A stretch of DNA of 64,000 nucleotides from CAZRCG01 sp964598565 (GTDB taxonomy: Bacteria; Bdellovibrionota; UBA2394): positions 62,001-126,000 of the forward strand of contig CAZRCG010000005.1 in assembly GCA_964598565.1 (NCBI GenBank), given 5' to 3'. The position numbers were made by a program, and so were the translations under genes. Below, piece after piece: positions 35,927-43,815 of this stretch. The first letter of the stretch is position 1; every line of letters begins with the position of its first letter. The notes beneath the pieces were generated by a model. That model saw only the letters and a program-made list of their open reading frames with translations. It had not been told where the DNA came from and did not search any database.

Positions 35927-36570
35927 TTTTAATTTCACTGATGCTCGTTGCCTCCACATTCGACATTCAATGGCCAGACCCTTATTTTGGACTCGGAACA
36001 GGCCTTGCTCAAACGCCACTTTACGAAGACATTGCCGGCGCTGTCGTTCAAAAGAAACGCTTCCGTGGCTATGTATCGTTTGGGTTTCCCATGAAATTAA
36101 AACGTTTGGACGATACGCTCGTCGACTTAACGATAACTCCTGAGTTTGGATGGAGCCCTACCATTTATCAGGGAAATTTAATGTTAGGCCTAGAAGGTCA
36201 GAAACCGGGGGCCTACCGAGACGCTCTTTCGGCTTTCGTTTGGAATGTAAATGCAGGCATGCACTATGCACTTTTGGGCAGTCCGTCTGATCCCATTCGA
36301 GAAGACGGCACCGTCTTTGATACGAACGATAAAAATTCGTTTGCCCTTTTGTTGAGCGGCGCCATTGGACCTCAATTTTATATCACCGATAAGTTCAATC
36401 TGCGGCTCATGCTAAATCCCCGCATCATCATGGGTCAGATTGCTAAGAGAACTTTTACGGCGGATTCTCGCCCGTGGATTGGGTATATGTTCAATATAAA
36501 TCTGCAGTTTGAAATCGGTCGCTGGGCGAAAGAAGCTTACGATCACAAAGTCGATAAGCATCGGAAATAA
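35923..36570 (+). CDS. Putative exported beta-rich (outer-membrane-like) protein
   Basis: This 215-residue protein starts at GTG overlapping the uvrC stop by four bases. Its N-terminal hydrophobic stretch is short (residues 2-10) and the signal is therefore uncertain. The rest alternates hydrophobic and polar residues with many aromatics (Phe-Arg-Gly-Tyr-Val-Ser-Phe-Gly-Phe, Thr-Ile-Thr-Pro-Glu-Phe-Gly-Trp, Trp-Ile-Gly-Tyr-Met-Phe-Asn-Ile-Asn-Leu), the pattern of a small beta barrel. No family is recognised. It is the last gene of the coupled ispD-uvrC run. Confidence 0.65.
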   Translation: MILISLMLVASTFDIQWPDPYFGLGTGLAQTPLYEDIAGAVVQKKRFRGYVSFGFPMKLKRLDDTLVDLTITPEFGWSPTIYQGNLMLGLEGQKPGAYRDALSAFVWNVNAGMHYALLGSPSDPIREDGTVFDTNDKNSFALLLSGAIGPQFYITDKFNLRLMLNPRIIMGQIAKRTFTADSRPWIGYMFNINLQFEIGRWAKEAYDHKVDKHRK

Positions 36571-36628
36571 CGACCGGCGTCTTCACGTCTAGCTTCGTTT
36601 CGTCACATTCATTGTCTCGGTCTGATTC

Positions 36629-38782
36629 TTGATACGTATCATCGAAGTGTCATCTATCGAGCTTTTATGGATTCTGTTGGTGATGGGCGCTGGATTGGCA
36701 GCTCATCCGTCGTCTCTACTTCTGACAGCGGCGATTATGGGTATCGCTATCGCCGCTCGATATCGGTGGCCTCTCGTTGGAATCGGCTTGTTTCTAGGAT
36801 TTCTTATCGCTCTGCCCAATTACAAGGCCGGTAATTCTCCGGTGTGGATTGCCCATGACAGTGGCTCATCTCGACAAGTGCGAGTGTTCGTCATCAAGCA
36901 AGAGGCCACCTATTCGATTGCAAGGCTTGATCAGCTCGACGGCGAACCCCTCAAACATCCGGTTTATACCACCATGGACTCTCATGCGGAGGGGAGCGTC
37001 ATCGAGGGTAGAGCCGTTCTTCGGCCTAGAGCCATGATCGAGTTAGCCCATCACTGGTCCATGGAGCGTCGCTTAAGCGACCAGTCACTAATTGGTCATC
37101 TAAAATGGCTGGCGAAGGCGGATGAGACTCTAGAGCCAACACTGGTACAGAAACTTCGCGAAGGCTGTAGAAGCCTTGTAACAACGCCTTACGAAACGGC
37201 CAGTCGAATGCGAAAGGCGCTTTTTCTGGCCGAAGGCCAAGCATTGTTACCCGAAGAGTGGCGACTTCTAAACCTTGTCAGCCTCTCTCACGCCATTGTG
37301 GTATCTGGCTCTCATTTGATTTGGCTTAAGGGAGTTAGCCTACCAATTCTGAAATATAGCTCCTGGTTTGTGCCCGTGGGCATGCTCTCCTGGCGGATAG
37401 TTCTCACAGGTATTCTCATTTTCTTCACGTTCATTTGTGGGGAAGAACTATCCCTCCTTCGAGCTCTACTACTTGCCATCGCAACACTCTTTGTCGCTTA
37501 CTATGTTCCCAAAATTCATCGCTTCCCTAATAAAGACTTGCTCGCGATTGTCGGCATTTTGCTTTTTCTTTGGCACCCCACCGCCTCTTTTCAATCGACC
37601 TATTTGCTGAGCTTTTGGACATCTTGGGTTCTTTCTGAAAGTTCTCACTGCAAGGCCCCCCTAACCTATGTACTGCCAGCATGCTTTGCTATACCCTTGC
37701 TTCACTGGCTGGAGATTCCGTGTCACTGGCTGGGTTGGCTCTGTGGTATCTTTATGTTCATTCCCTTTCTCTGTCTGATTGTGCCGCTGCTCGTCGCTGG
37801 AACGGTGAGCGACTCTATCGATCGATTGGCTGATAACGCACTGCATTCATTTTTTAAAACTCTTTCGTTAATTGAGCAGCCTCTGCAGGCGCTCTCAACA
37901 CCGCATTTTCCTGGAATACTCGCGTCTACCGCGGCGCTCATAGCCATTGCGTGGTGTTTACGACGCAAGCGACATAAGAGAGCACTACTCGCTCTCGCGC
38001 TTTATTTTGCCTATTCTTGGGGTCAACTCATCGCGGTGTCCTATATTTCCGAGCCGGCTCCAAGTCGCCACCAACTGTCGGTACTCGACGTTGGCCAAGG
38101 CGATGCTCTGGTGCTAAACGCGCCGGGGCGTCGATTTTTCATCGACGGCGGATCATCGCGAGTGGGGTCTCAAAAGATTATTCGCTACCTCACACTCACC
38201 GGTTGGTTCTCGCCGTCTGTGTTAGCTCTTAGCCATCTTCACAAATCTCACTTTGGATTCTGGCAAACGTGGGCCCCGTTCTTTCCCTGGAAGGCTCTTT
38301 GGACCCCACAAAATGACCCGCGCCTTAAACCAGTTCGAAATCTCGTATCTGACTCACAGCAGCGATGGTGTCATCAAGACATCTGTATGGAGTCTTGGAG
38401 ATCTCCGCCGAGGATACAGCCCACGGCTCGACTGATGCATCTTGCTACCGTTATAGTTCGCGAAAGCACAAAAGAGTTAATAGCTCTCTCTCTAGGGGAG
38501 ATGCCCACCATGTACTGGCCTCATTTGCAGCGTCACCTTCAGCAATCAAACTACCACGCTCCCCCTCAGGGTATCGCTTGGCTTAAGGTGACTCGGCATA
38601 GCGAGCGAAACACTGCGTCAGAGAATCTGATGAGGATACTAAAGCCTAGAGTCATCATCGTTTCTGCAGGACGACACAACTCATCAGGCTATCCCTATGA
38701 AGAGTCCCTTGAACTCTATGAATCGGTCGGTGCCTTTGTAATCGGCACAAGCCAAACAGGTGATTTTAAAGTCTTTTTTTGA
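36629..38782 (+). CDS. comEC: ComEC/Rec2-like DNA-uptake channel protein
   Basis: This 717-residue polytopic membrane protein has N-terminal hydrophobic helices and a soluble segment with Arg/Glu motifs. A competence domain follows with Ser-His-Ala-Ile-Val-Val-Ser-Gly-Ser-His-Leu near residue 230 and several helices. The C-terminal metallo-beta-lactamase-like domain begins Leu-Asp-Val-Gly-Gln-Gly-Asp-Ala-Leu...Phe-Ile-Asp-Gly-Gly. Its metal motif reads Leu-Ser-His-Leu-His-Lys-Ser-His, where the family has His-x-His-x-Asp-His, so the Asp is lost. The TTG start at 36629 is weakly supported. In competent bacteria ComEC carries single-stranded DNA across the inner membrane. Confidence 0.82.
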   Translation: MIRIIEVSSIELLWILLVMGAGLAAHPSSLLLTAAIMGIAIAARYRWPLVGIGLFLGFLIALPNYKAGNSPVWIAHDSGSSRQVRVFVIKQEATYSIARLDQLDGEPLKHPVYTTMDSHAEGSVIEGRAVLRPRAMIELAHHWSMERRLSDQSLIGHLKWLAKADETLEPTLVQKLREGCRSLVTTPYETASRMRKALFLAEGQALLPEEWRLLNLVSLSHAIVVSGSHLIWLKGVSLPILKYSSWFVPVGMLSWRIVLTGILIFFTFICGEELSLLRALLLAIATLFVAYYVPKIHRFPNKDLLAIVGILLFLWHPTASFQSTYLLSFWTSWVLSESSHCKAPLTYVLPACFAIPLLHWLEIPCHWLGWLCGIFMFIPFLCLIVPLLVAGTVSDSIDRLADNALHSFFKTLSLIEQPLQALSTPHFPGILASTAALIAIAWCLRRKRHKRALLALALYFAYSWGQLIAVSYISEPAPSRHQLSVLDVGQGDALVLNAPGRRFFIDGGSSRVGSQKIIRYLTLTGWFSPSVLALSHLHKSHFGFWQTWAPFFPWKALWTPQNDPRLKPVRNLVSDSQQRWCHQDICMESWRSPPRIQPTARLMHLATVIVRESTKELIALSLGEMPTMYWPHLQRHLQQSNYHAPPQGIAWLKVTRHSERNTASENLMRILKPRVIIVSAGRHNSSGYPYEESLELYESVGAFVIGTSQTGDFKVFF

Positions 38783-38885
38783 CAGATAAAACGCTCCTCC
38801 CTAAGATTTGATATGAGGCCTACATTAAGAAAGGCTTCTTATTTTTTGGTCGTAAGACGTAAAGTGGATACGAGGAGAGTTTTTT

Positions 38886-39371
38886 ATGAAGATGAAATCA
38901 ATGACATTTATCACGGTAACTTTTATGGGACTCGCATTAGCGCTCTCTGGTTGTTCTGCGAAGAAGAAAGGTACTTCAAGCAGTGCCGGTGGTGAAACAG
39001 GTTACGATGACAAGCGAACAGGTGGAATTGGCTTAGGCCTTCTTGAGCGAATTTATTTTGATTTCGATCGTGCAGAACTGACGAGCGACGCGAAAGATAC
39101 GCTGAAGGCGAATGCCGAAGTAATTAAGGACAATCCTAAAATGCGCGTCTTGGTGGAAGGCCACTGCGACGAGCGAGGCACCAACGAATACAATGTGGCT
39201 CTCGGTGAACGTCGCGCTAGAACGGTTGTTGATTATTTAGTTGCCAATGGTGTTGGCCGTTCAAAATTAGAGATGAAGAGCTGGGGCGAAGAACGTCCTA
39301 TTGACTCGGGCCGCGATGAAGCTGCCTACTCTCGGAATCGCCGCGGTGAGTTTGTCATTTTGGCGAAGTAA
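38886..39371 (+). CDS. pal: Peptidoglycan-associated lipoprotein Pal
   Basis: This 161-residue outer-membrane lipoprotein has a signal ending in a Leu-Ser-Gly-Cys lipobox and a GAGGAGAG ribosome-binding site seven bases before the ATG. The mature part holds an OmpA-type peptidoglycan-binding domain: Ile-Tyr-Phe-Asp-Phe-Asp-x-Ala, Glu-Gly-His-Cys-Asp-Glu-Arg-Gly-Thr-Asn-Glu-Tyr-Asn-x-Ala-Leu-Gly-x-x-Arg-Ala, and a closing Arg-Asn-Arg-Arg. Pal links the outer membrane to the wall in the Tol-Pal system. CpoB follows directly; TolQRAB are not in the window. Confidence 0.95.
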   Translation: MKMKSMTFITVTFMGLALALSGCSAKKKGTSSSAGGETGYDDKRTGGIGLGLLERIYFDFDRAELTSDAKDTLKANAEVIKDNPKMRVLVEGHCDERGTNEYNVALGERRARTVVDYLVANGVGRSKLEMKSWGEERPIDSGRDEAAYSRNRRGEFVILAK

Positions 39372-39384
39372 GTAAGCAGGTCTA

Positions 39385-40071
39385 TTGAAAGTGCGCATCT
39401 TTACTGGTTTGGTATTTTTTGTAGGTTTGACGGGATGCGCACAGCGATTTGATGATCTAGACAATCAAATGGCCGAACTAGAGAAGCGCACAGCTTCTTT
39501 AGAAGTAAAGACCGGTTCTCCGGTAGGTTCCGACCGCGAGCTACTTCAAGGCCAGCGCCTAGCGGATGTTCGCACTCAGGTGGGCTCTTTGAGAAATGAT
39601 CTCACCGTCTTATCTGGAAAAGTTGAAAGTCTTGAGTTTGAGAATAAGCGCCTAACGACGAAAACCGAAGCGCTGTCAGAGGATATTCGCACTCTTCAGC
39701 GGCAGACCAAGACACTGGCGAGCACTTCTACGACCGAAGAAGCTGCGGGCCCTCAGTCGGAATACGACCGTGGACTCAAGGCCCATCAAGACGGCGACTT
39801 CAAATCGGCGGAGAGAGCTTTTGCGAATTTTGCTTCTAAAAATCCCAAACACCCATTGGCTGACAATGCGCTCTTTTGGTTGGGAGATGGCTTCATGGCC
39901 CAAAAGCTTTACAAACAGGCGGTCGCTCACTTTCAGGACCTGATCGATCGTTATCCACGATCTGACAAAAAATGTGATGCCATGGCCAAGCAAATTGCCG
40001 CTCTGAAAGAGCTGGGCCTTCAGAAAGAGGCCGCTGCCTTTGCTAAACTTCGCAACTCGGAATGTAAATAA
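39385..40071 (+). CDS. cpoB: Tol-Pal system protein CpoB/YbgF-like lipoprotein
   Basis: This 228-residue protein starts at TTG 13 bases after pal. A signal peptide ends in Gly-Leu-Thr-Gly-Cys, so it is likely a lipoprotein, unlike the soluble E. coli protein. A coiled coil covers about residues 25-110 (heptad Leu/Val with Glu, Lys and Arg). The C-terminal TPR domain starts Glu-Tyr-Asp-Arg-Gly-Leu-Lys-Ala and contains Asp-Asn-Ala-Leu-Phe-Trp-Leu-Gly-Asp and Tyr-Lys-Gln-Ala-Val-Ala-His-Phe. The family coordinates wall synthesis with outer-membrane constriction. The pal-cpoB order is conserved in diderms. Confidence 0.88.
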   Translation: MKVRIFTGLVFFVGLTGCAQRFDDLDNQMAELEKRTASLEVKTGSPVGSDRELLQGQRLADVRTQVGSLRNDLTVLSGKVESLEFENKRLTTKTEALSEDIRTLQRQTKTLASTSTTEEAAGPQSEYDRGLKAHQDGDFKSAERAFANFASKNPKHPLADNALFWLGDGFMAQKLYKQAVAHFQDLIDRYPRSDKKCDAMAKQIAALKELGLQKEAAAFAKLRNSECK

Positions 40072-40193
40072 GACCAAGAACCCGTCCGAAAAGTGGTTTC
40101 GTTGTGAGGCTGAGCGAAAGGGTCGCCAGCAAGGCCTCAGCTTTTTGATGCGCCCATTGCCAACAAGACCTGTCTCGGTCTAAATGGTCGACC

Positions 40194-41306
40194 ATGGTAG
40201 CTTCGCAGACCCCCACCGCCTTCAATTCTACCGTTCGATTTTTGGCATTCGAATCGTCATGCGACGATATGTCGGTGGCTGCATTGGAAGCAAAGCCATC
40301 TGACCCATGGCCCACGCTTCTTAGCTTCTCTGTTCAAAGCCAAAATGAGGTTCATGAGAAGTTCGGGGGCATTGTTCCCGAATTAGCTTCGCGGGCGCAC
40401 TTACAAAATATTTTGCCCTGTCTTCGAAAAGTTCTCGACGAAAGTGGCTTAGAACTTCATGACTTCCATTTTTTTTCTGCGACCGATCGCCCTGGTCTGG
40501 TGGGCTCTTTGCTCATAGGTCATTGTGCCGCTAAAACTTTGGCGTGCTTGTTTGATCGCCCTTTTATTGGGGTAAATCATATCGAGGGACATCTCTGTAG
40601 TTTGTTCATCGAATCACAACCCAAATTGCCGCTGCTGGCGCTCATGGTATCGGGCGGTCATACCAGTCTTTATCGAGTCGACGACTTTGACAACTTTACC
40701 CTCATTGGAGAAACGCTCGATGATGCCGTCGGAGAAGCCTTTGACAAAGGAGCCAAGCTTCTCGGGCTAGGATTTCCCGGCGGTCCTCAGCTGGAACTTG
40801 CGGCACGGGCTTGGCCAGCCTCCGACTTGCCATTACCCGACCCTAGTAGGCCAATCATTAATTTTATAAAATTTGGAAGCGTTCAAACGAAAGACTTAGA
40901 TTTTAGTTTTAGTGGGTTAAAAAGTGAGCTCGTTCGTATCGTACAAAAACGGGGCTCACTCTCTGCCTTAGACGTTTCTGAGCTCGCCTTTCATTACCAA
41001 GAGGCGCTCTTTAGACATCTCATTCAAAAAGTCTCTCTCGCACTCACTCAAGATTCGTACAAGTCGTTGGCCGTTGTCGGAGGGGTTGCTTCCAATCTGG
41101 CACTGCGCAATAAACTTGAAGATTTACGATCTAAGTGTTCGCTCTCTGATATTGTCGTCCCCCGAGCTTCTTTGTGTACCGACAATGCTGCTATGATTGG
41201 ATTTCGGGCGTACCGACATTTTTTGAACAATGAGTTTTCTTCGCTTCGCTCCGACATTCATGCCACCACACGTCCTCAAAAAAAGCGAAAGGCGGCCTCT
41301 CTATGA
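40194..41306 (+). CDS. tsaD: tRNA N6-threonylcarbamoyladenosine transferase TsaD
   Basis: This 370-residue enzyme completes t6A37 modification of ANN-decoding tRNAs with TsaB and TsaE. The ASKHA-fold nucleotide motif reads Phe-Glu-Ser-Ser-Cys-Asp-Asp-Met (the family usually has Glu-Thr-Ser-Cys-Asp-Glu-Thr). The iron-binding motif is His-Ile-Glu-Gly-His, and Val-Ser-Gly-Gly-His-Thr-Ser-Leu and Leu-Asp-Asp-Ala-Val-Gly-Glu-Ala-Phe-Asp-Lys follow. A late Val-Gly-Gly-Val-Ala-Ser-Asn and Cys-Thr-Asp-Asn-Ala-Ala-Met-Ile are intact. The ATG lead of about 16 residues is longer than normal. It overlaps rsmA by four bases. Confidence 0.95.
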   Translation: MVASQTPTAFNSTVRFLAFESSCDDMSVAALEAKPSDPWPTLLSFSVQSQNEVHEKFGGIVPELASRAHLQNILPCLRKVLDESGLELHDFHFFSATDRPGLVGSLLIGHCAAKTLACLFDRPFIGVNHIEGHLCSLFIESQPKLPLLALMVSGGHTSLYRVDDFDNFTLIGETLDDAVGEAFDKGAKLLGLGFPGGPQLELAARAWPASDLPLPDPSRPIINFIKFGSVQTKDLDFSFSGLKSELVRIVQKRGSLSALDVSELAFHYQEALFRHLIQKVSLALTQDSYKSLAVVGGVASNLALRNKLEDLRSKCSLSDIVVPRASLCTDNAAMIGFRAYRHFLNNEFSSLRSDIHATTRPQKKRKAASL

Positions 41307-42055
41307 GCCGGCAAAAATGGGGGCAACATTTTTTGACAGATACTCAGGTGATCCAGTCTATTTGTGACGCTTTTCAACCGCCTGAGGACTTCGCCGAGAT
41401 AGGGCCTGGCCGCGGCGCCTTAACCAATCGCCTCCAAGAGCGCTTTAAGCAATTTCAAATTTTTGAGATCGATCCAAACTTAGCAGCTCTTCACACCACG
41501 TCATCACAAGTCAGCTTGCTTGGGTCTGATTTTCTACAGTGGAATTTTGAAATTGATGGGAAGCGGCCCAGCAATTTTTCACTCATTGGAAATCTGCCTT
41601 ACGAGAGTGGTTCAGAAATGGTGAAACAGATCGCCTTAAACTCAGATGCTATTGAACACTTTGTGTTTATGTTGCAGAAAGAAGTTTGTGAGCGACTGAC
41701 CGCACAGCCCGGCACTCGAGATTTTTCGAGCTTCACCGTTTTGACGCAAAGCCAATATCGCATTGAAAGCCTTAGCACAGTGCCCGCAAGCGCTTTTGCA
41801 CCTCCTCCAAGAGTCGAGTCTCAGGTGATTCGTGGATTTCGTCGGTCAACACGGCCCCCGCTGACGAAAGACTACAAACGATTTCTGAAGATGGCTTTTG
41901 CACAGAAGCGAAAAACCCTAAGAAATACATTAAAATCAACGGATTACAGTTTCTCTGATCTGCAGGCCAGATTTCAATTTTCTGACTCTATACGAGCTGA
42001 AGAAATCTCTGTGGCTCAGTGGTGGGAAATGTTTCAAAGTCTCCAAGATCGATAA
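41303..42055 (+). CDS. rsmA: 16S rRNA dimethyladenosine transferase
   Basis: This 250-residue SAM-dependent enzyme dimethylates A1518 and A1519 of 16S rRNA. It begins with Lys-Trp-Gly-Gln-His-Phe-Leu. SAM motif I is Glu-Ile-Gly-Pro-Gly-Arg-Gly-Ala-Leu-Thr, the catalytic motif IV is Gly-Asn-Leu-Pro-Tyr, and Phe-Met-Leu-Gln-Lys-Glu-Val follows. The C-terminal helical domain has the Pro-Pro-Pro-Arg-Val-Glu-Ser and Lys-Arg-Lys-Thr-Leu-Arg-Asn segments. Coupled by an ATGA overlap to tsaD. Confidence 0.96.
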   Translation: MSRQKWGQHFLTDTQVIQSICDAFQPPEDFAEIGPGRGALTNRLQERFKQFQIFEIDPNLAALHTTSSQVSLLGSDFLQWNFEIDGKRPSNFSLIGNLPYESGSEMVKQIALNSDAIEHFVFMLQKEVCERLTAQPGTRDFSSFTVLTQSQYRIESLSTVPASAFAPPPRVESQVIRGFRRSTRPPLTKDYKRFLKMAFAQKRKTLRNTLKSTDYSFSDLQARFQFSDSIRAEEISVAQWWEMFQSLQDR

Positions 42056-42094
42056 AAACCTTGCCCCCTCTCACTAGCGCGGTAAAGATTCTTC

Positions 42095-42538
42095 GTGGGC
42101 GAAAAGTTGATCTCCGAAAATCGAAAAGCTCGATTTGACTATGCCGTTATAGAGACTTTTGAAGCGGGCCTTGTTCTAAAGGGAACAGAAGTAAAGTCAT
42201 GCCGTGCAGGCAAGGCTAATCTAACCGATGGTTATGCAGCCTTTAGAGGCTCTGAGATTTATCTTCAGAATGTTCATATTTCCGAATACACACAGGGTAA
42301 CCGTAACAACCATGACCCTCGGCGGGCTCGTAAGGTGCTCATGCATCGTCGTGAAATCGTAAAACTTATTGGAGAACTTCAAAAGGGTCTTACACTCATA
42401 CCGCTTAAAATGTATTTCAAAAATTCCTACGCTAAAGTTCTGTTGGGTCTAGCCAAGGGGAAAAAATCTCATGACAAACGCCAAGATCTAAAGAAGAAGC
42501 AAGCCGACAGAGAGATTCAACGAGCCATGCGCACATGA
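42095..42538 (+). CDS. smpB: SsrA-binding protein SmpB
   Basis: This 147-residue protein binds tmRNA for trans-translation rescue of stalled ribosomes. It starts at GTG, then shows Asn-Arg-Lys-Ala-x-Phe-Asp-Tyr, Phe-Glu-Ala-Gly-Leu-Val-Leu-Lys-Gly-Thr-Glu-Val-Lys-Ser and Arg-Lys-Val-Leu-Met-His-Arg. The basic C-terminal tail is Gly-Lys-Lys-Ser-His-Asp-Lys-Arg. Family length and motifs are complete. No tmRNA gene was seen beside it. Its end overlaps rnhA by four bases. Confidence 0.96.
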   Translation: MGEKLISENRKARFDYAVIETFEAGLVLKGTEVKSCRAGKANLTDGYAAFRGSEIYLQNVHISEYTQGNRNNHDPRRARKVLMHRREIVKLIGELQKGLTLIPLKMYFKNSYAKVLLGLAKGKKSHDKRQDLKKKQADREIQRAMRT

Positions 42539-43281
42539 AACAATCAACGCCGTCACCAAAACCATCAGATATTATTATTTTTTGCGATGGGGCTTGTCTG
42601 GGAAATCCTGGCCCTGGAGCGGCCGCTTTCATTATAGCAAGCGCTGAGCGGGTTGTAGAATTCGTCGAGTCCGCAAAGGAAACGACGAATAACCGCATGG
42701 AAATTTTGGCCTTGCTTCGAGCCCTTCAGCTCTTATTTGAGGACGATTTTATATCGAGCTCTGATCGGTCTAAAGAGATACCCGACGTCCATGTGTACAC
42801 CGACTCAAAATATGTCATGCAAGCTCTGCAAGATTGGTTGCCGGGTTGGAGGCGTCGAGGATGGATCACCGCAACCGGCGATCCCGTGAAAAATCGTGAC
42901 CTTTGGGAACAATTTTCTGATCAGTGGCTTCGCTCGATTATTATTCATCATGTGCGCGGACACCGAGGCATTCCGGGAAATGAGCGCTGTGACGAGTTAG
43001 CCTCTTTGGCAGCCGCCGACCAAGTCTTTGAGCTTTACCGAGGAAGTCGCGCAGACTATACCGTAGATCTTCACGTTGATGAGGCGCTGCCCGATGCAGA
43101 GCCGTATTACCTAAGCTATATCGACGGTATTCTCGCGCGAGATTCTACCTGGAAAGCATGCGAAGCTCGGGTGAAGGGTAAACGCTCGGCAAAATATAAA
43201 AAAGTGCGATCGCCTCAAGAAGAGGCTCAAACTTTAAAGCTGTGGGGATTGCCCGGTACGGATTCGACTTTCAAAGTCTAA
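42535..43281 (+). CDS. rnhA: Ribonuclease HI with C-terminal hybrid-binding-like domain
   Basis: This 248-residue protein has an N-terminal RNase HI domain with the four acids in place: Asp18 (Cys-Asp-Gly-Ala), Glu56 (Asn-Arg-Met-Glu), Asp90 (Tyr-Thr-Asp-Ser) and Asp153 (Arg-Cys-Asp-Glu), plus His143 in the flexible loop. It cleaves RNA in RNA-DNA hybrids. After residue 160 a linker leads to a segment (about 190-238) with Tyr-Tyr-Leu-Ser-Tyr, Thr-Trp-Lys-Ala-Cys-Glu-Ala-Arg-Val-Lys-Gly and Ala-Lys-Tyr-Lys-Lys, resembling the viroplasmin/hybrid-binding domain. That domain is normally N-terminal in RNase H1. The 3' end overlaps ogt convergently by 48 bases. Confidence 0.92.
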   Translation: MKQSTPSPKPSDIIIFCDGACLGNPGPGAAAFIIASAERVVEFVESAKETTNNRMEILALLRALQLLFEDDFISSSDRSKEIPDVHVYTDSKYVMQALQDWLPGWRRRGWITATGDPVKNRDLWEQFSDQWLRSIIIHHVRGHRGIPGNERCDELASLAAADQVFELYRGSRADYTVDLHVDEALPDAEPYYLSYIDGILARDSTWKACEARVKGKRSAKYKKVRSPQEEAQTLKLWGLPGTDSTFKV

Positions 43282-43788
43282 AAGCCACTGCTTTCGCCAA
43301 AGGCCCGCTGAGAAGCCTGTCAATTTGCCAGAATGCCCGACGACGCGATGACAAGGCACAATGATCGGCAATGGATTTTTGGCGCAAGCCATGCCGACAG
43401 CTCTCGCCGATCGGGGTTTGCGAATGGCCTTGGCGATATCTCCGTAAGACCGAGTTTCTGCAAACGGAATTCTCGTCAGCTCATTCCATACTTGTTTCTG
43501 AAACGGCGTACCCTTTAGTTGGCCACCGCCAACACCCGAGACCACGTGACATGACCATCGTCCATGCTTGAAAAAGTCTTTCACCTTATTAACTATAGCT
43601 TGCTGGCCCCGACTCAGCTTGTTTCGAGAAATCGATGCGTCTTTCGCAAGTGGCTTATTCAACAACTTTTGAGCCCTTCGAAGTGACGACTCACTTTCGT
43701 CATCTCTCCAAAGCGCAGAGATCAACTCATCGTCTTCAAAACACAGAGTCATAAGGCCTAAGGGGCTTTCGATACAAACTTCCATCAT
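43234..43788 (-). CDS. ogt: Methylated-DNA-protein cysteine methyltransferase
   Basis: This 184-residue suicide repair protein removes alkyl groups from O6-guanine. The active-site motif Ile-Val-Pro-Cys-His-Arg-Val-Val is near residue 143, preceded by the DNA-binding helix Thr-Arg-Ser-Tyr-Gly-Asp-Ile-Ala and the Arg-finger Ala-Arg-Ala-Val-Gly-Met-Ala-Cys-Ala-Lys-Asn-Pro. The N-terminal domain is only loosely conserved, as is usual. It could equally be named ada-C type. It is convergent with rnhA and overlaps its last codons. Confidence 0.93.
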   Translation of the reverse strand: MMEVCIESPLGLMTLCFEDDELISALWRDDESESSLRRAQKLLNKPLAKDASISRNKLSRGQQAIVNKVKDFFKHGRWSCHVVSGVGGGQLKGTPFQKQVWNELTRIPFAETRSYGDIAKAIRKPRSARAVGMACAKNPLPIIVPCHRVVGHSGKLTGFSAGLWRKQWLLDFESRIRTGQSPQL

Positions 43789-43815
43789 AAATCTTTTGTC
43801 ACAGACTGGGATTGA

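Noticed and set aside
40043..40192. Minus-strand frame of about 50 residues (from an ATG near 40192) covering the cpoB-tsaD gap
   Set aside because: It overlaps the cpoB end antisense, has no ribosome-binding site and no recognised similarity; the longer version runs antisense into tsaD.
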